56,266 bases of DNA from Microvirga aerilata. GTDB lineage: Bacteria; Pseudomonadota; Alphaproteobacteria; Rhizobiales; Beijerinckiaceae. Under the pieces are notes generated by a model, which saw nothing but the letters and a program-made list of their open reading frames with translations, was not told the origin of the DNA and searched no databases. Of this stretch, positions 11,957 to 19,747 are shown in pieces. The stretch lies in NCBI RefSeq assembly GCF_016743775.1, contig NZ_JAEQMY010000030.1, positions 1 through 56,266 on the forward strand, written 5' to 3'. Position numbers and translations under genes: made by a program. Every line of letters starts with the position of its first letter. The stretch's first letter is position 1.

Positions 11957-14900
11957 TCACGCCGCGAGGCGGGCCGCAAAGCGCCCGTCGCCGAGATCCG
12001 TGATGCGGCCGTAGCGCACGAGGCTGGTCAGCGCCTGCACGACGCGGGGCTCGATCCGCTTGCCGCCGCGCTTGAAGCCCCGCGCCAGGGCGGCAGCATC
12101 CATGGGCCGGCCGGCGACGAGGAGGGCATGCTCCACGGCAAGTGAGTCCTCGAGCCGGTCCTTCGGAAAATCGGGCAGGGACCTGTCGATGGCAACCACG
12201 TTCTCAGCCAGATTCAGCTCCCCGGTCCTGGCCGCAGCCCCGCCCTTCGCAAAGCGCGGGATCTGGTAGTCGGGTCTGAGCCAGCGCACGAGGCCCGCCG
12301 CCTCCTCCTTCGCCCGCTCGGCGTTGAGCGCCACAAGCCGCTCCAGGATCTGCTCGTCGGTGAGATCGTCCGGCCAGCCATAGGCCTGGAACACGAGCCG
12401 GTCGAGCCGCTCATGCAGCTCCTTCATAATGAGGATCAGGCCCTCGTCCTTGATGCGCTCCTCGTCGGGGGTGAGGGAGAGGCCTGCCCCAGGTGTCATC
12501 CCTGGCGGCCCGTGGGGCCGGGAAGGGGATCCGTCCCCACCCATGGTGCCATCGATCCTCTTCCTGTCCGCGGCCCGTCGCTCCGGGAATGACCCAGAGG
12601 GGAGGACCACCCTGTCATCCCCGGCGCGCAAAGCGCGGGAAGGGGATCCACGATCAGGCTCCGCGCCATGGATTCCCTTCCCCTCCGCTGCGCTCCGGCC
12701 GGGAATGACATCGGAGGGTCGATAAGCCGCCTCCATCGCCTTCAGCTTCTCCAGCACGTTGTACATCTGCGTCAGGGTGAGCTTGGGGTGCTCGGCTTGA
12801 CGGGCCTTGCGGAAGGCATCGAGATCCTCCGCCACGGCGCGGATTTCGGCTTTCAGGGACTCAGGGGGATTGGGGAAGGGAAAGGGGTCGAAGCAGCGGG
12901 ATTTGGAGTAGCGGGGATCGTTGCCGACACCCAGCCATCCACCCGCGCGTGTTGCCCAAACGATATGTTGACGCGATGAAAGTACTCCGAGCATGAATGC
13001 ATCGTCTGAAGCGATAGCAATGATCATATGGTCCGGAACACATGAGGCGTCTATAAATTGGAATATGCGATGCTTAGAAGTTTCTGTCGTACCAATATAT
13101 TGACGTAAGTCGTTGAGAGCAGGACGAAACGTTCTTCTTGGCTCGCCAAATATCCACCAGCGCTCCCGAAAAGCCTTCCTGCGGTTAGTGTCCCGCTCAG
13201 GTTTTACGCTAGTCAAAAGATGGTGGTAAATACGAGGATAATCGCGCATTAGCTCATCTTGTGTGAGACCAAAAGCATCAATAACATAGCGCTCTCTATT
13301 ATGGCGTACGAGTTCCCCGCCATTGAGAAAAGGTTTGACGATTCTGTGCGCACTTCGGCTGCCAAGGCACAAATATTCGGCTGCGTTCCTGTCTATCACG
13401 AAGCCTTGGCCAGCTAGCATCATGCCATTGCAAGCAACACCTTCGTTGGACATTAGCGAGTTCGCTGCTGAGACATTCGCTCCGATCGTAACATCAGCGT
13501 GTATGCTCCCTACTAGATTTGTGAACGAGATTTTTGGCTCATCGGTTTCAACACCAATCTCTGATCTGACTGTTTGCAATTTGCCGTCGTGGGAGCCGAT
13601 CTCTGCTACAGTCATCGCAATGCGCACGGAAGCGGAGTCTGCACTGGCTTTCGTCCAAGGATGATCTGGAACTGCATAAACAATGCTGATCGGACTTTGA
13701 GCTTTTAGATAGCGATCTATGGTTCGCCGGTTGAATACTCCTGTGATTGAGTTGGTAGTCACTAGTCCAAACCTGCGAAGGTTGCTTTCTTTAGCAATTA
13801 GCAACTGAGCCGCTTTATCCCACCAGTACATGACAAAGTCAGTGCTCTGATCGACCCAACCGTGTGCCTTCCAAAGAGCCTCGACATAGCCATCGCCTAA
13901 CGGCCCGCGCATCGCCGCACCTTTCCCAAGAAAAGGCGGATTGCCGACGATGAACTCCGCTTCCGGCCAATCCGGCCTGCGTGCGTTCGGATAGGTCTCG
14001 ATGCGCCTGCCGTCCTTCTCCACCACTTGCGGCACCGGATAGCCGTCCCAGGTGAGCACGGCATCGTAGCCCTGTCGTTTGCCGAAGTTGATGTTCTGGA
14101 AAGCACGCAGGATCGGCTCGGAGGGATGGCCCGTGCGGTTGCGGTAGTGCTGCTGCAGGTATCCGATCCACACCACGAGTTCGGCGATAGCCGCAGCGCG
14201 CGGGTTGAGCTCCAGGCCGAGGAATCCGTGCGGGTCGACGGTTTCGCGGTCGAGGCCCATGCTCTCGGGCTCGCCCAGCTGCGCCAGCGTTTCCAGCACC
14301 TCGCCCTCTAGCTTCTTCATCAGCTCCAGCGACACGTAGAGGAAGTTGCCGGTGCCGCAGGCGGGGTCGAGCACGCGGGTGGCGCAGAGCTGGCGATGGA
14401 ACGCGCGCACGGTAGCGATCGCCGCTTTCTCGTCGCCGGTCTCCTTGGCGTGCTCGGCCTTGCGCAGGGCGTTCTGCCAGTCCTCGCGCAAGGGCTCCAT
14501 GACGGTCGCCTCCACGAGGCGCTGCACATAGGCGCGGGGCGTGTAATGGGCGCCAAGTTTTCGGCGTTCCGCCTTGTCGAGCGCCTGTTCCAACAGCGTG
14601 CCGAAGATGGCGGGATCGACCTCGGTCCAGGTGTGCTTTGCCGCCGCCAACAACTCGCCGATCTCCTCGCGCCCGAGATCGAACACGGTGGTGTCCTTGA
14701 ACAGCCCGCCGTTGAAGTGGCGCACGCGCGTTTCGACCACATGGCTGAACTCGTCGCCCTTCTCCATCTGCTGCCAGAGCGCCTTCAGCCGGTGCGGAAA
14801 ATGCGCCGGATCGTCCACGCTCTTCTGCAGCAGCGCCTTGAAGCTATCGGGCGGCAGAAGCTCCACATCCTCCGCGAACATGGTGAACAGGCAGCGCATG

Positions 14901-15643
14901 AGGAAATGCGCCACGTCCTCCGCATTGCATCCGCGCTCCTCCAGCGCCTTGCTCACCTGCGCAAGGCGCTTGGCGATGTCCCGCGTGACGCGGGCGGCCT
15001 CCTTGGACGGGTCGAGCGCGTGCGGCTCTTTCCATACACACTCCAGGAGCGTGCGCGTTTCATCCTTCCGCAGATCCTCCATGTAGATGCGAAAGCCGTT
15101 GCGGTCCGGAAAATGGCTGTAGGCGCGGCCCGTGCCGGTGAAGTCCGCATAGAGTTCGAGGCAGTGGCCCACATCGCACACGATGATGAAGGGCGGCGCG
15201 GGATGATCCGCATCGAGCAGGAACACGTAAGACTCCGCCTGCTGGCGCGCATTCTTCATCATCACGTCCCAGCCGCGCGCAATGTTGCGCCGGCCCAGAT
15301 CGGCGGGCTCGTCGGCCAGCATCGGGAGCTGGCCCGGAATGGCTTTCGTCTTGCCCGGCAGGCGGGACTGCTTGGCCTCCAGGATGAAGGCGTTCTTCTT
15401 GTAGAGATCGATGCGCTTGGGCGCTGTCGCGGCATCGCTGTCCCGTGGGCGCACGGCGCGCTCGAACACGTAGTCGTTCAGCTCGCGCTCCTGGCCGGAG
15501 GGTTCAGGACGCGGCACCCCGATGACATCGCAGAGCTCCGACAGGAACATCTGGTAATTGGCGCGCTCCGCGCCGCCCTCGCGGGCTGTCCAGCGGGCGA
15601 TGAACGAGGCGATAGTGGCATCCGAGTGGGTAGCAGGGTGCAT
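11957..15643 (-). CDS. Type IIL restriction-modification enzyme, MmeI-like (fused nuclease and methyltransferase)
   Basis: A 1228-residue single-chain restriction-modification protein. The N-terminus (about 75-100) has a PD-(D/E)XK-type nuclease core, RIDLYKKNAFILEAKQSR, with the E-A-K triad end intact. A helical linker follows. The gamma-class adenine methyltransferase has motif I DPACGTGNF (about 423) and motif IV NPPF (about 566). The target-recognition domain lies near 640-900, then a C-terminal helical domain. MmeI-type enzymes methylate one strand of their site and cut at a distance. The start is the ATG at 15643; a TTG 12 bases upstream is possible. The recognition segment (plus coordinates about 12940-13860) is visibly AT-richer than the rest. 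Dispersed palindromic repeats add about 75 residues in frame near 975-1055. An AT-rich stretch (15656-15770) probably holds the promoter. Confidence 0.9.
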   Translation of the reverse strand: MHPATHSDATIASFIARWTAREGGAERANYQMFLSELCDVIGVPRPEPSGQERELNDYVFERAVRPRDSDAATAPKRIDLYKKNAFILEAKQSRLPGKTKAIPGQLPMLADEPADLGRRNIARGWDVMMKNARQQAESYVFLLDADHPAPPFIIVCDVGHCLELYADFTGTGRAYSHFPDRNGFRIYMEDLRKDETRTLLECVWKEPHALDPSKEAARVTRDIAKRLAQVSKALEERGCNAEDVAHFLMRCLFTMFAEDVELLPPDSFKALLQKSVDDPAHFPHRLKALWQQMEKGDEFSHVVETRVRHFNGGLFKDTTVFDLGREEIGELLAAAKHTWTEVDPAIFGTLLEQALDKAERRKLGAHYTPRAYVQRLVEATVMEPLREDWQNALRKAEHAKETGDEKAAIATVRAFHRQLCATRVLDPACGTGNFLYVSLELMKKLEGEVLETLAQLGEPESMGLDRETVDPHGFLGLELNPRAAAIAELVVWIGYLQQHYRNRTGHPSEPILRAFQNINFGKRQGYDAVLTWDGYPVPQVVEKDGRRIETYPNARRPDWPEAEFIVGNPPFLGKGAAMRGPLGDGYVEALWKAHGWVDQSTDFVMYWWDKAAQLLIAKESNLRRFGLVTTNSITGVFNRRTIDRYLKAQSPISIVYAVPDHPWTKASADSASVRIAMTVAEIGSHDGKLQTVRSEIGVETDEPKISFTNLVGSIHADVTIGANVSAANSLMSNEGVACNGMMLAGQGFVIDRNAAEYLCLGSRSAHRIVKPFLNGGELVRHNRERYVIDAFGLTQDELMRDYPRIYHHLLTSVKPERDTNRRKAFRERWWIFGEPRRTFRPALNDLRQYIGTTETSKHRIFQFIDASCVPDHMIIAIASDDAFMLGVLSSRQHIVWATRAGGWLGVGNDPRYSKSRCFDPFPFPNPPESLKAEIRAVAEDLDAFRKARQAEHPKLTLTQMYNVLEKLKAMEAAYRPSDVIPGRSAAEGKGIHGAEPDRGSPSRALRAGDDRVVLPSGSFPERRAADRKRIDGTMGGDGSPSRPHGPPGMTPGAGLSLTPDEERIKDEGLILIMKELHERLDRLVFQAYGWPDDLTDEQILERLVALNAERAKEEAAGLVRWLRPDYQIPRFAKGGAAARTGELNLAENVVAIDRSLPDFPKDRLEDSLAVEHALLVAGRPMDAAALARGFKRGGKRIEPRVVQALTSLVRYGRITDLGDGRFAARLAA
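12490..12718. repeat. Dispersed palindromic repeats inserted in frame in the type IIL gene
   Basis: Two tandem units of about 100 bp. Each begins with TGTCATCCC-GGC, continues with GGGAAGGGGATCC, and closes with an inverted partner ending GGGAATGAC(A). The same vocabulary recurs in non-coding DNA at 21361-21550 and 53388-53590. Here the units keep the reading frame and add a low-complexity Arg/Gly/Pro-rich stretch between the AAYRPSD and LSLTPDEERIKDE segments of the protein. This recalls, without being homologous to, the Rickettsia palindromic elements found inside genes. Confidence 0.8.
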
Positions 15644-15792
15644 GACGCAACGCAAGGTTGTTTGTTTGCGTCAACCCTATGTTGCGAAGGTGTATAAACT
15701 TATAATAGAATTTTATAGAAATATTACTTATGCGTGTAGAGATGATCGTAGCTAGGCCTCTCATGCGCCCGCTGAGTGGATATGTCTGAGAA

Positions 15793-15817
15793 ACGGGCGG
15801 AGCTTTCGCCCCGCCCT
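15793..15817 (-). terminator. Terminator of the fasciclin gene
   Basis: On the minus strand GGGCGGGGC and GCTCCGCCC pair around a GAAA tetraloop, followed by GTTTC. It lies 14 bases past the fasciclin stop codon. Confidence 0.65.
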
Positions 15818-15830
15818 GCAGAATAACCGA

Positions 15831-16400
15831 TCAGCCCGGAAGCAGCACGGTGTCGACCACGTGGATGACGCCGTTCGACTGCATCACGTCGGCGATGGAG
15901 ACGGTGGACTTGCCGCCCTTCTGGTCGGTGATGGTGAGCGTGTTGCCCGAGGGCATGACGGTGAGGGTTGCGCCCTGCACGGTCTTCAGGGTGGCCTTGC
16001 CGCCGCCTTCCTTCACCTTCGCCACGAGATCCTGCGCGGTCATCTTGCCGGCCACTACGTGATAGGTGAGCACGCCGGTGAGCTGGGACTTGTTCTCGGG
16101 CTTCAGCAGGGTATCGACCGTGCCGGCGGGCAGCTTGGTGAAGGCTGCGTTGGTGGGGGCGAACACGGTGAACGGCCCGTTGCCCTGCAGGGTCTCGACG
16201 AGGCCTGCGGCCTTCACGGCGGCAACCAGTGTCGTGTGATCCTTCGAGTTGACGGCATTCTCAACGATGTTCTTGGACGGATACATCGGCGCGCCGCCAA
16301 CGGTCGTGGTCTTCTCCTGGGCCGTGACAGGCAGAGACATCACGAGAGCCGGTGCTGCCAGGGCGAGAGCGGCGGTCATGCAGGCAATGCGGATTTTCAT
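15831..16400 (-). CDS. Secreted fasciclin (FAS1) domain protein
   Basis: A 189-residue exported protein. Residues 1-27 form a signal peptide ([20 protein letters not shown]). One FAS1 domain follows, with the two conserved boxes [19 protein letters not shown] (H1) and [16 protein letters not shown] (H2) and the closing strand [15 protein letters not shown]1 domains mediate adhesion or small-ligand binding at the cell surface or in the periplasm. The ATG at 16400 starts the signal peptide; an upstream start at 16463 would precede it with non-hydrophobic residues. The ECF-type promoter at 16477-16503 ties it to the sigma/anti-sigma operon at 16833-18130. Confidence 0.9.
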   Translation of the reverse strand: MKIRIACMTAALALAAPALVMSLPVTAQEKTTTVGGAPMYPSKNIVENAVNSKDHTTLVAAVKAAGLVETLQGNGPFTVFAPTNAAFTKLPAGTVDTLLKPENKSQLTGVLTYHVVAGKMTAQDLVAKVKEGGGKATLKTVQGATLTVMPSGNTLTITDQKGGKSTVSIADVMQSNGVIHVVDTVLLPG

Positions 16401-16476
16401 GGATCTGGTCCCTGAATTGGTTTGCATGGGATCCCGGCTTATTGCCGGAGACCGAAGGCTCAACCTTCAGGGCGGG

Positions 16477-16503
16477 TACCCTGCATAAAAGCGTTTGGAT
16501 GCA
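16477..16503 (-). promoter_or_regulatory. ECF-type promoter of the fasciclin gene
   Basis: Minus strand: TGCATCC (16503-16497), exactly 15 bases, then GGGTA (16481-16477). The same two boxes at the same spacing precede the DUF4394 gene, and nearly the same ones precede the sigma gene. The expected transcript start is about 70 bases upstream of the fasciclin ATG. Confidence 0.7.
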
Positions 16504-16539
16504 GGGCAGGGAGCACAAAAGAGATTTTTTTGAAAAGCG

Positions 16540-16770
16540 TCAGGCCGTGAAAGCCGTCGGGCCCCGCAGATAGGCTTCGATCCGATCGACTTCCACCTCG
16601 ACGTCCTCCGCCTTCAGGGCATGAGGCGAGGCCTGCCGCGCAGCCGGGACGGGCTGGTCCTCGGCCGGCTCGTTCAGGGGAGTCATGTCGTTGAGCGCAT
16701 CGTGAACGGCCTGCAGGATTTCGCTCTGTATGTCGTTGTCGGGGTTCTCGAGGGGCTTGCGCGGAGCCAT
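16540..16770 (-). CDS. Small hypothetical protein (76 aa)
   Basis: An unrecognised acidic 76-residue protein with no signal peptide or membrane segment. NDIQSEILQAVHDALNDM is probably helical, and VEVDRIEAYLRGPTAF forms the C-terminus. The ATG is preceded by a near-perfect AAAGGAGGT at ideal spacing, the main reason to accept it as a gene. It sits between the fasciclin gene and the anti-sigma gene on the same strand, and no copy of the shared ECF element was seen directly upstream. Function unknown. Confidence 0.7.
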   Translation of the reverse strand: MAPRKPLENPDNDIQSEILQAVHDALNDMTPLNEPAEDQPVPAARQASPHALKAEDVEVEVDRIEAYLRGPTAFTA

Positions 16771-16832
16771 GGCGACCTCCTTTGGGAGTAGTGAGCACTA
16801 TTGGAGTAATCCGTGTCGCAAATAGGGCAACG

Positions 16833-17567
16833 TCACAGTGCCGTCGATGCCGTTCCCTTCATGACGACCGGCCCCGTGGGCTGTCCCGTCGGCGAGCCGG
16901 TGAGCGGCTCGACCGATATCGCAAAGAGTTGATCGGAGTGCGGCTGCGGCAGGTTCTGGAGGTTCAGGAGAACCGTCCTGGCCGTCTGGACCACGCCGAC
17001 CGAGACGGGCGCGCCTGCCGGGTCCGGGAAGGTCCAGACCTGGATGGAATGGTTGTGCGGGATCTGCATGTCGCCGAGCGGCGTGAGCTCGGCGCGGCCG
17101 TCGGCGAATGTGCGCAGCACAGCGCCGGGCTGGTTGGCCTCGCTCATGAGCACCGCCACCAGCACCGGCTGGCGGGATGCCTTCATGGCGAAGAAGCCCA
17201 AGCCCGCCGCCAGCAGCAGCGCCGCAACGGCGCCCGCCATGCCGACCGTGCGCCAGAATGACAGGCTGTCCCAGAGCCCCTGGAGCAGGCCGGGCGATGC
17301 ACCCTGCCGGGCCGGCGTCGCAGGGCGAACCTCGGCTCGCGCGGGCTGGGCCTCGAGACCGGATTCGATGCGCTGCCACAGGGCATCCCCCGCAGGCGCG
17401 TCGTCTGCCGTGTTGTCCCACTCGGAAAAGCGGCTGCGCCATTGCTCGACCAGGGCCTGGAAAGCCCCGTCCGATGCCAGCAGGCGTTCCGCCTGCCCGC
17501 GTTCCTCGCCTTCGAGCAGGCCGAGAACATGCTCGGCGGCCAGACGATCCTGATCGTCGCGGGTCAT
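16833..17567 (-). CDS. RskA-like anti-sigma factor
   Basis: A 244-residue single-pass membrane anti-sigma factor. The cytoplasmic N-terminus (1-105) holds the sigma-binding region (DRLAAEHVLGLLEGEERGQAERLL). A transmembrane helix spans about 107-127 (TVGMAGAVAALLLAAGLGFF), and the periplasmic RskA domain follows (LPQPHSDQLFAISVEPLTGSP). In this family, regulated proteolysis or a periplasmic signal releases the bound ECF sigma. The ATG overlaps the sigma stop by four bases (ATGA), indicating translational coupling and balanced synthesis. Confidence 0.9.
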   Translation of the reverse strand: MTRDDQDRLAAEHVLGLLEGEERGQAERLLASDGAFQALVEQWRSRFSEWDNTADDAPAGDALWQRIESGLEAQPARAEVRPATPARQGASPGLLQGLWDSLSFWRTVGMAGAVAALLLAAGLGFFAMKASRQPVLVAVLMSEANQPGAVLRTFADGRAELTPLGDMQIPHNHSIQVWTFPDPAGAPVSVGVVQTARTVLLNLQNLPQPHSDQLFAISVEPLTGSPTGQPTGPVVMKGTASTAL

Positions 17568-18130
17568 GCCATGCACTCCCGCAAGGAGATCAGGGAGCGG
17601 CGAATCCACGACTTGATCGTGCCGAGCGGCACGCCGAGGCGTCCGGCGAGCTCGCCGTGGCTGAGGCCGTGGATGTAAGCGAGGGTGATGGCCTGGCGCC
17701 GGGCCGGCTCCAGGCGCTCGAGACAGCGCTTGAGGCTGCCCGTATCCGACAGGCGCATCATCACGGCCTCGGCGTTCTCTTCTTCGCTCACGAGCCCCAT
17801 GGGCTCGAAATCCTCGACGAGGTCGGTTCGGGTCTCGCCGCGCAGGATGTTGAGGGCGCGGTTGCGCAGGATGGCATAAAGCCAGGAGCGGGCATCGCCC
17901 CGGGCGGGGTCGAAGCTGTCGGCCTTTTTCCACAGCTGCAGGAAGGTGTCGTGCACGGCTTCCTCGGCGAGAGCCCGCCTGCGCAGGAGCCGCATGGCGA
18001 CGCCGATCATCCGGGGCGCTTCGCTGTCATAGATGGCACGCAAGGCAAGACGATCGCCCCGCGCGCATCCGCGAAGGGCGTGGTTCAGGTCGAAGGCCGA
18101 GGGGATGACCTCCCCGGGCAATGCCTTCAC
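17564..18130 (-). CDS. ECF-family RNA polymerase sigma factor
   Basis: A 188-residue extracytoplasmic-function sigma factor. Region 2 lies around LRAIYDSEAPRMIGVAMRLL to WKKADSFDPARGDARSWLYA, with RNRALNILRG. Region 4 has LEPARRQAITLAYIHGLSHG and the helix-turn-helix LAGRLGVPLGTIKSWIRRSL. The GTG at 18130 is preceded by GGAGACGGAG at suitable distance; a start at 18262 would place the promoter inside the coding region. The following anti-sigma gene overlaps it. An ECF-type element at 18186-18160 suggests the sigma transcribes its own operon. Confidence 0.92.
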   Translation of the reverse strand: MKALPGEVIPSAFDLNHALRGCARGDRLALRAIYDSEAPRMIGVAMRLLRRRALAEEAVHDTFLQLWKKADSFDPARGDARSWLYAILRNRALNILRGETRTDLVEDFEPMGLVSEEENAEAVMMRLSDTGSLKRCLERLEPARRQAITLAYIHGLSHGELAGRLGVPLGTIKSWIRRSLISLRECMA

Positions 18131-18159
18131 GCGCGATCTCCGTCTCCAACGTGCAACAA

Positions 18160-18186
18160 TACACCCGAAGCAGGCTCTTGGATGCA
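18160..18186 (-). promoter_or_regulatory. ECF-type promoter of the sigma/anti-sigma operon
   Basis: Minus strand: TGCATCC (18186-18180), 15 bases, then GTGTA (18164-18160; the fuller run is GGGTGTA). It matches the fasciclin and DUF4394 promoters in -35 sequence and spacing. It lies 30 bases upstream of the GTG start. Confidence 0.65.
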
Positions 18187-18213
18187 GAACCGAATAAAAA
18201 CTTAAGGCTCCCC

Positions 18214-18240
18214 TGCATCCATAGAGGATTCCGGCGGGTA
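18214..18240 (+). promoter_or_regulatory. ECF-type promoter of the DUF4394 gene
   Basis: Plus strand: TGCATCC (18214-18220), 15 bases, then GGGTA (18236-18240). It faces away from the sigma promoter. The two -35 boxes form the arms GGATGCAG/CTGCATCC of an inverted repeat with 27 bases between the TGCATCC boxes. Confidence 0.7.
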
Positions 18241-18291
18241 AGCGCAACAGCCGGTCACTCACGACCGGAGCTATCAGCCGGAGGACCCTTC

Positions 18292-19071
18292 ATGAAATTC
18301 ACCACATTGGCCGCAGCCCTCGTCGGATCGACCCTCTCGATGGCAGCCGCTCAGGCGCAGAGCGTCGCCGCCCTCGTCGGGGACGATACCATCGCCATCG
18401 TCGATGTGGCGGGCAAGAAGGCAGGCAAGGCCATGAAGGTGTCCGGTCTCTCCGGCGCGCTCGTCGGCATCGATGTCCGCCCGGCGGACGGGATGCTCTA
18501 CGGCGTCGTGGCCGACGGCACGGTCGTCACCATCGATCCGGCCTCCGGCAAGGCCACCATGAAGTCGAAGCTCGACACGATGCTGGCGCCCGGCACCATG
18601 GCCACCGTCGATTTCAACCCGGTCGCGGACCGGCTGCGGATCATCGGGTCGGACGGCATGAATCTTCGGGCGAATGTGGACGACGGCAAGGTCACCAAGG
18701 ACGGCAGCCTGAAGTTCGCCGATGCCGACATGCACAAGGGCAAGGCCCCCAAGATCGTGGCGGGCGCCTACACCAATTCCATGAAGGGCGCCAAGGAAAC
18801 GACGCTCTACGACATCGACGCGAGCGGCGCGCTGGTCAAGCAGGCGCCGCCCAACGACGGCGTGCTGAACTCCGTCGGCATGATGGGCATGGAAGCCGGC
18901 AATGCGGCCTTCGACATCGTGACAAACGAGACGGCGAGCGAAGGTTGGCTGATGAGCGGCAAGACCCTCTACAAGGTCGATCTCACGACCGGGAAAGCCT
19001 CGGAAGTGGGCATGATCGCGGGCGTCGACGGAACGGTGCGCGACATCGCGGCGATGCCCAAAGCCATGTGA
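18292..19071 (+). CDS. Secreted DUF4394 domain protein
   Basis: A 259-residue exported protein. The signal peptide is MKFTTLAAALVGSTLSMAAAQA-QS. The rest is a DUF4394 beta-propeller-like domain with its typical phrases: LVGIDVRPADGMLYGVVADG, TVDFNPVADRLRIIGSDGMN and NLRANVDDGKVTKDG. The family is of unknown function and is often found with ECF sigma/anti-sigma pairs. The ATG at 18292 follows GGAGGACCC. It is divergent from the sigma operon and carries the same ECF element. A perfect 15-bp tandem duplication (19063-19077 and 19078-19092) straddles its stop codon. Confidence 0.9.
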   Translation: MKFTTLAAALVGSTLSMAAAQAQSVAALVGDDTIAIVDVAGKKAGKAMKVSGLSGALVGIDVRPADGMLYGVVADGTVVTIDPASGKATMKSKLDTMLAPGTMATVDFNPVADRLRIIGSDGMNLRANVDDGKVTKDGSLKFADADMHKGKAPKIVAGAYTNSMKGAKETTLYDIDASGALVKQAPPNDGVLNSVGMMGMEAGNAAFDIVTNETASEGWLMSGKTLYKVDLTTGKASEVGMIAGVDGTVRDIAAMPKAM

Positions 19072-19141
19072 TCGAGGGCCATGTGATCGAGGATCCTGTG
19101 GTCAAGCGGCGCGCCAGTCACCCTGGCTCGCCGTTGTCGCG

Positions 19142-19531
19142 TCAGACGCAGCTGCGTCCCATGGCGTTGAGGCCTTCGTCCAGCAGGTCGGCCAGGTTCG
19201 GGATGCCGATGAGCCAGTCGGCGGTGGAGATCGAGCTGGCATCCTCGCGCTCCCGGGCCAGGCGCACGGCGGCGCCCCATTCCTCGGGCTCCATGTCGCC
19301 GCGGCCGATATAGACCAGGGCGATCAGGTCGGCGCGCTCGTCGTCGTTCAGGCCCGCGATCACGTCCCGCACCTCTTCCTCGGTCGCGTCGTCCGGCGAG
19401 GCGGTCAGCGCGTCGATGCTGCCGTCGTCGGTGGGGTTCGAGCCCGAGGCCGGATCGGTGATGCCTTCCTTCACGTCGATGGCCCTGGCCCGGATAATGA
19501 GTTCGCAAACCTTGTCGAGCGCGATGTCCAT
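19142..19531 (-). CDS. DUF3775 domain protein
   Basis: A 129-residue acidic cytoplasmic protein. DKVCELIIRARAIDVKEG opens it and matches the start of the DUF3775 family; the body is IAGLNDDERADLIALVYIGR with WGAAVRLAREREDA, and the end is NLADLLDEGLNAMG. The family is small, common in alphaproteobacteria and of unknown function. The ATG at 19531 has GAGGG upstream. It converges with the DUF4394 gene 70 bases away. The much longer open frame upstream is an artefact of high GC. Confidence 0.85.
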   Translation of the reverse strand: MDIALDKVCELIIRARAIDVKEGITDPASGSNPTDDGSIDALTASPDDATEEEVRDVIAGLNDDERADLIALVYIGRGDMEPEEWGAAVRLAREREDASSISTADWLIGIPNLADLLDEGLNAMGRSCV

Positions 19532-19747
19532 AGAAACCCTCGTGAGAAGTCCGCTTGGGACGATGTCTTGTTCACTTGCTGACAGGGAAACCCGGAAGAC
19601 GGCATTCGGTTCAGCCCCGGCAAAGCTTCGGCGACGGAGGCGGGCGACGGGCGCCAGGCCCGCGGCATCGAAGCGCCCCGGCAATTCCAACGGGCGAAGG
19701 GCCACGGGTGTGATAGAGATACGCCGGTCTCCAAGCGCGATTCGATC

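Noticed and set aside
12490..12718. CRISPR array or tRNA-like element in the type IIL gene
   Set aside because: The units are about 100-bp imperfect palindromes with no regular spacers, and no tRNA fold was recognised.
11957..15643. BREX PglX-type methyltransferase
   Set aside because: The length is similar, but the N-terminal RIDLYKKNAFILEAKQSR nuclease core and overall layout fit the MmeI-like single-chain type, and no other BREX genes are near.
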